DNA of 64,000 nucleotides from Ampelocalamus luodianensis (taxonomy: Eukaryota > Streptophyta > Magnoliopsida > Poales > Poaceae): the NCBI GenBank assembly GCA_036346255.1, contig JAYEVH010000199.1, positions 1 to 64,000 on the forward strand, given 5' to 3'. A program made the position numbers and the translations under genes. A model generated the notes under the pieces. The model made no database searches. It worked only from the letters and a program-made list of their open reading frames with translations, and was not told the origin of the DNA. Shown one piece after another: positions 58,830 through 64,000 of this stretch (positions are counted from its first letter, which is position 1; the number at the start of each line of letters is the position of its first letter).

Positions 58830-59900
58830 TCAGTGACCGACTTGGTGACCCCAAGACAAAGACATCCACGACTTTGCTAGGATCCACACTACACCCCCTT
58901 TGAAAGAACATGGCCCAAGAATGCCACTTGCTTCAACGAACTCGACTTGCTGAACCGATACTGGCGGTGCTCACGCGACTTGCCCAACACAAGCTTAAGA
59001 TGCTCAAGATGCTCTTCATTGCTCTTGGAGTAGATAAGAATATCATCAATGAAAACCACCACAAACTTATCCAAATACTCCATGAATATTGAATTCATAA
59101 GGTTCATGAATAAGCGGGAGCATTAGTTAAGCCAAAAGACATGACGGTGTACTCGTAAAGACCATAACGAGTAGTGAAAGCCGTCTTGGGATATCTTCAC
59201 ACGATTCGGACCTGATGATAGCCCAACCTCAAATCAATCTTCGAGAACACCTTGGCTCCAGCCAACTGATCAAAGAGATCATCAATACGAGGCAAAGGAT
59301 ACTTGTTCTTTACCGTCACCTCATTAAGCGGACGGTAATCAACACACATACGCAGTGTCTTGTCCTTCTTCTTTACAAAAATAGCTGGACAACCCCAAGG
59401 AGATGAGCTAGGACGAATGAAACCCTTCTCTTGCAGCTCACCTAGTTGCTTCTTCAACTCCGCCAACTCATTCGGAGGCATTCGGTACGGCGCCTTAGAA
59501 ATCGGGGCAGGACCGGGCAGCAACTCGATCACGAACTCCAAGCCTCGAACGGGAGGCATCCCCGGCAAGTCTTCAGGAAATACATCCACATAATCACAAA
59601 CAGTAGGAACATCTTGGATCTCCAGAGCTGGCTCCACTTCAAGTGCACCGAGAAAGGGTTCTCGCAACTGCGGGGAAAACCCAACTTGTTCACCTGAAGA
59701 ACTGGTGAGGTAGACAATCCTCCTGGCACAATCGATTTGCCCCAAGTGTCGGGACAACCAATCCATGCCAAGGATCACATCCAGGCGCGCCGAATTGAGT
59801 AGAATAAGACTCGCCAAGAATCCCACTCCTTCAATGTGGATAGGAACATCTGTGGACACTGTGTCGGCTCTCATTTCGAACCCGAGAGCGAATAAGTAGT
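58830..59900 (-). pseudogene. Reverse transcriptase of element B
   Basis: Motifs run in order: LPGMPPVRGLEFVIEL, APYRMPPNELAELKKQL, GFIRPSSSPWGCPAIFVKKK, CVDYRPLN, YPLPRIDDLFDQL and KIDLRLGYHQVRI. After a break near 59190 comes VVVFIDDILIYSKS with the FIDD catalytic pair. Small indels at 59100-59200 and 58830-58900 split it. This matches Ty3/gypsy RT. Confidence 0.85.
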
Positions 59901-60174
59901 GGAATCCCAAAGGAACACAGTGAAGCCCACAATCAACGAGAAGCGACTCGAAATAAACGAGTGCGAGGCTCCAGAGTCAAATAAAACTGTAGCAGGATGT
60001 AAATTGACAAGAAGCGTACCCAACACCACGTCGGGCGCCTCCTGTGCCTCCTCAGCCGAGATATGATTGACTCGGCCGCTCCCCAAGCCCGGGGTCTTCT
60101 GGTCAGGCGGGTGACCACTCCCTTGCCCGCGTCCTCCATTAGGACGAGGGGCCGCTCCAGTCTTCTTAGGGCAA
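59860..60174 (-). pseudogene. Gag zinc knuckle and protease of element B
   Basis: A remnant knuckle reads NKGHYASSCPKK but its leading cysteines are lost by indels. About 40 residues on, LFDSGASHSFIS carries the D-S-G active site of a retroviral-type aspartic protease. The frame changes before RT. Confidence 0.75.
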
Positions 60175-61117
60175 CTACTCGCGTAGTGGCCCTTGTTGTG
60201 GCGATAAACAGTGGCGCCGGCGCAGGGTTGCGATGAGCAACTTTGCTGCTGGTCGCAGCGACGTGATCGAGTCACGGCCTGCGGAGGACGTGGAGCCGGT
60301 GCCGAAAGCCTCGGCGCGGTGAAGCTCGAGTGGGCCTCGGTGCTGGCCCAACACGAACGAGCAGGCCGCCCGCGAGCGGCATCGATAGACCTCCCATTTG
60401 CGCTTGCGGGACTCGCCCAGCGCTCTCGCCTTGTGCTCGGCGACGATGGCCTTGTCCACCAAGGTCTGGAAGTTGGGGAAGTCCACAATAGAGAGCTTGT
60501 CCTGTAGCTCCTCAGACAAGCCCTCCATGAACTTCTCCTGCTTGGCCTCATCAGTGGCCACCTCAGCAGGAGTGTACCTCGCCAAATGGTTGAACTCATG
60601 GAGGTACTCAGTCACAGATTTGCGCCCCTGTTTGAGCGCAAGGAACTCCTTCTTCTTGACTTCATCAGCGGCGGGGACATGGGCCCGACGAAAGCCGACC
60701 GAACTCCTCCCACGAGACCACGTGTCCCGCAGTCGCATGGCGAGAAATTCTCCCACCATGAGAGTGCTTGCACCGCCCAACCGATGGGATGCGAAAAGTG
60801 CCCGCCTGCTCTCGGCATCGAGCAACGTTGAGCTTCCGCTCAACCGACGCAGCCCGATGCGTCGGCGTCAAGGGGTCCTCGGACCGGAGAAAGTAGGAGG
60901 TCGAGCACGGAGAAACTCCGCAAGCCCCCACGAGCTCGATGGCCACCCTCCGGATCGAGGCACCGAGTGAGTGGAGGTGTTCCTCGCGATGACCTCCAAC
61001 ACTCTGTGGTCCTCCGACGGTTGCGCTCGACCGCATGAGGACTTCCGCCATGGTCGGAGGAGGAAGCTCCTCATCGGGACTACAGGCTGATTCCGACCGC
61101 TCCGGTCCCTCCACCAT
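60175..61117 (-). pseudogene. Gag of element B
   Basis: The start ATG at 61117 lies about 590 bases after the primer site and opens MVEGPERS. The capsid-like core is well kept: EFLALKQGRKSVTEYLHEFN, HLARYTPAEVATDEAK and FMEGLSEELQDKL (60440-60640), which fits Retrotrans_gag. The N-terminal part (60650-61000) is shared among three frames by short indels. Gag forms the particle shell. Confidence 0.8.
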
Positions 61118-61709
61118 CCTGTTTCACTTAGACAAATTAGTTACAATCCCGAGTTAAAGAAACAAAGAAATCCAAACTCAATTTAAGAGGCTCAGAAGTA
61201 ACCACCAAAGAGCATAAGGCCATAAGTCACCAAATCGACTTTCCAAACGACTAACTCGTATGGAAGAACGAGTAATCGTTTGAGAAGACCCAAAATTTCA
61301 GAACTCACTTCTAGCTCAAACATCCCAAAAATCAAGATATAACCACCTAATAGAGTATAGGCATTTAGCTAATTTCATATCACCTCTTACCCTTTTATTC
61401 CCACAAGTTTTAGTTGAATTTACCTCTCCTTCCCTACCTTATTTACTAACCACTAGTTAGCTGTCCACATTTCTTTCTCCAAGCTCTGATGGTTCCCCCA
61501 AAACCAATTTAATCGATAGTGGCTAACTTTTGAAAGGAAGAGAGGAACAACTTTTTCAAAACTTAAGTGAGAGTAAGGTGAGCTGAGCACGCTAAGATAG
61601 GTAAGGAGTAAAATTAGAGAACCTACTTAAATTTTCATGAACTATTTGAAAATAGGTTTTTCAAAACATCCTAAAGGCGACCGAGCTAGTGGTTTCTACG
61701 GTCAGTATG
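61118..61709 (-). other. Untranslated leader of element B
   Basis: The stretch between the primer site and the gag start is AT-rich with no long frame. A packaging signal is expected in such a leader, but none is recognisable. Confidence 0.6.
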
Positions 61710-61721
61710 GCTCTGATACCA
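61710..61721 (-). other. Primer-binding site of B
   Basis: TGGTATCAGAGC on the minus strand, four bases from the LTR edge at 61726. Confidence 0.92.
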
Positions 61722-61725
61722 ACTT

Positions 61726-64000
61726 TGTGAGGACCCAGAATATTTAACTAGTAACGCTTAACCTCCAACTGGTTCTAGCATTACTAATTAAGCATTCTAA
61801 GCCTCGATGGGCATATGTTTCCCAGAATTGCAACATATGCACATCATCACAAAATTACACATCATTTCCATACACATACATCACTAAGTTCATCAACGAC
61901 ATACATAAAGTAAAGTTATTACAAAAGAGGGCCGACCGGCCAAATAGAACCATAAACACGAATGACAGCGGAAGCAAAAGCGCCATAAGATGGCTAGAAC
62001 AAAAGTCGACCGGTTAGCCATACAACCATTGGGGCAACCGACCGCCGCATAAGCTAGTCGCCCATAGCTACCACAACACAGCTCACAAAAGTGAGGCCCC
62101 TCAAGCTCACCTTCGTCCTCTGCAACAAAATAATTAAGCATAGCAACTGAGTACAAAGATTGTCTTTGTACCCGCAAGACTGACGTGTGGAATAACAGAC
62201 CTATTCATATCTACATGCAAGCTTATTTAGGTGGAGGTCGTATGTCTCATTTTGCACAAAGCCAACTTTATTTGCAATAATGTAATACGTTTGAAAGCAA
62301 GTTTGCAAATCTATTTTGTTGTCAACATAAAAGCGTAATAACGATACATACAAGTAACCACCTGGAAGTGACTATCCCAATAGCCACCACAACATAGCAC
62401 GAATCCCCGATTCGTACCACCCATCAATTTTTAATTAAAAGGTTTTAGTCTAACTCTTGAAAGCTTACCCAAGCGTGTCCATAACCTAGGACGAGGCTAT
62501 TCGAATAGTTTTAACCCTGCAGGGGTGTACCAATGTACCCACACTTCGCATCGCTTTAAGCCACAAAGCACACTTAGAAGGTATGCGCACGGCTAAGTCC
62601 TACGAGACGTTTTCCAATATTGTGTATTAACTACGAGCCGCTCGTATGGATGAAAACCCATACGCTTACATTGCAAGCCGGAAAGACAACAAATCCCATC
62701 ACGGGTGAAGTCTTTCGGGCACTACAATGCTCCCAACGCCATCCCTCCCGCGACTCTCGCACCGTAGCCAATACCCGCCAAAGTACTAAGTCAAGAGAGG
62801 TCCCATACCCTCTAGTGTGGTTAGCACGCACAAATTACTCGGATAACAGATACTCCCAAGATGTTCGGTCCTTAATTGACTCGGGCACCATTCCAGTCAC
62901 ACCCCACAATCACACCATCATACCATTGTGCCCAAGTCTAAATCATTTTTATTTTCAGTTTTAGTTTTCATAAGTAGATATGGCACAAGGCTGAAAATCA
63001 ATAACCATAATAAGTTTCATGTGATCAAGGTTATCGACAAGTCGATAACCGCCCATTTCTAGGAACTAAGCATGGCTAAGCATTTAATTCGCAACTACTA
63101 AGTGACAAGAGCTCATCCACGAACTTTAATCACAGCAATAACCTAGGCTCATGGTAGTAGAGGATAGACATTTGCTTAAGGAAATGCATCTACTAGGTAA
63201 ACTAACGACAATAGTTTAACACAAGGTAGCAATGCATACATCGTAGTTGCAAACAAAATAAATACTTAAAATAAATGGGATTAAAATGGTCAAACTGCTT
63301 GCCTTGCTGCTGTTGCTCAACCTGTTGTGGAGGGTCGTTCTCAGGGTCACCGCAAATGTCGAAACCTAAGCGAAAGAGCGAAAACAACCGACAAAAACCA
63401 ATAAGAGCGAAGATCACCGAAAGAACCTCAAAAACCAAAATCATCCAAATCACTTGAAATTCATACAGAAGCAAGGGTATGATTTTAGATAAACTTACCA
63501 ACAAAAATCATTCCATTTGGACTAGGCATGCAAAAGATATAGCCTAAACCATTTTCTTAAGCTTTTAAAATTCAAAAACTAATTAATTGATGCTACTGTC
63601 CATATCACGAATTTCCAGAAACATTATGAACTTGGAATTTTTATAGTAGATAGATAATAACATCCTAAAGTTAGCAAAATTGAGTTTGCACAATTTGGAG
63701 TTAAAATGCATTACTTATGACCTTTCTAAGTCATAAAAGTAGTACACAAGTTACATGCAAAACATGATTTTTAGAAACAGCAACATGCATACATCTAATT
63801 TTCCATAAAACTACACTAACCAAAGTTTCTAACAAAATTGGGTTTACTGTTTTTGGAGTTACAGAGAAATACTTATGCATTTTTCAATATAAAGAATTTG
63901 TTAGAACCTTAATTAAACTAGTCCTAAAGTCATTTCGATAAAAGTGATACATGTAAAGTATCCTGATTCCAACCAATTTTAGATTAAAGTACACCTATTG
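61726..64000 (-). mobile_element. 5' LTR of element B (truncated by the window edge)
   Basis: On plus it begins TGTGAGGACCCAG, the partner of 52039. It matches the 3' LTR for the visible 2.27 kb. The candidate last frame (61893-62119), putative intron (62120-63302) with GCAAGC start and TTGTTGCAG end, and 63-nt mini-exon (63303-63365) lie here. The mini-exon reads FDICGDPENDP and joins in phase to EDEGELEG. Confidence 0.9.

Overview
The window looks like plant nuclear heterochromatin, most likely from a grass. I infer this from stacked long-LTR Ty3/gypsy elements with Met-tRNA primer sites, CACTA transposons, a TRIM-like array and a Ty1/copia remnant. I cannot name the species. I found no intact host gene, tRNA, rRNA or CRISPR array. 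Almost every open frame is transposon protein debris or a chance frame in GC-rich LTR sequence.

Layout, left to right. (1) 1-6603: the right end of a CACTA element (terminus at 6603) holds a plus-strand LTR element, F (3' LTR 4208-6490). F is itself interrupted by a minus-strand LTR that runs off the left edge (1-1350). (2) 6604-8935: a host-repeat copy (R0), a SINE-like piece and a truncated minus-strand LTR, J. (3) 8936-27358: element E, minus strand, TSD ATTGA, containing the complete related element D, plus strand, 14603-23999, TSD ATGAC. (4) 27359-36300: two further copies (R1, R2) of the host repeat. R2 is split by a decayed CACTA element with a TNP2-type transposase pseudogene, which is split in turn by solo LTR H (31396-33431, TSD ATGAT). 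(5) 36300-39681: a copia reverse-transcriptase remnant interrupted by a tandem four-LTR TRIM-like array (36395-38933), interrupted in turn by solo LTR I (37201-38480). (6) 39682-64000: element C (plus, non-coding interior) carries element A (minus, chromodomain Tekay/Del-like), which carries element B (minus, decayed gag-pol). All three continue past the right edge.

The most unusual signal lies inside the LTRs. LTRs of D, E, F, H, C and, more loosely, A/B show the same sense-strand order. A GC-rich exon-like block ends at a GT donor-like site. Next comes an AT-rich stretch of about 200-nt degenerate repeats, then a mini-exon of about 47-63 nt ending [A/G]AG just before GCAAGT, then a segment full of short hairpins. 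After that come a GAGTC...GACTC hairpin, a pyrimidine-rich AG acceptor and a short last frame. In D, E, F and J that last frame ends in the residues GRE and a stop. In D, E, F, C and B the mini-exon and last frame join in phase. I infer an undescribed spliced transcript or micropeptide unit carried inside LTRs, with a GC-AG second intron. Hairpin stems differ between D and E, and between C and the others, by paired substitutions, which supports RNA structure. This comes from reading the sequence only; transcript data would decide it.

D, E, F and C have long interiors with no recognisable gag or pol, so they look like non-autonomous, LARD-like elements. Only A and B show pol. B has very similar LTRs yet many small frameshifts, and LTR-pair differences cluster at G/C runs, so part of the apparent decay may be sequence error.
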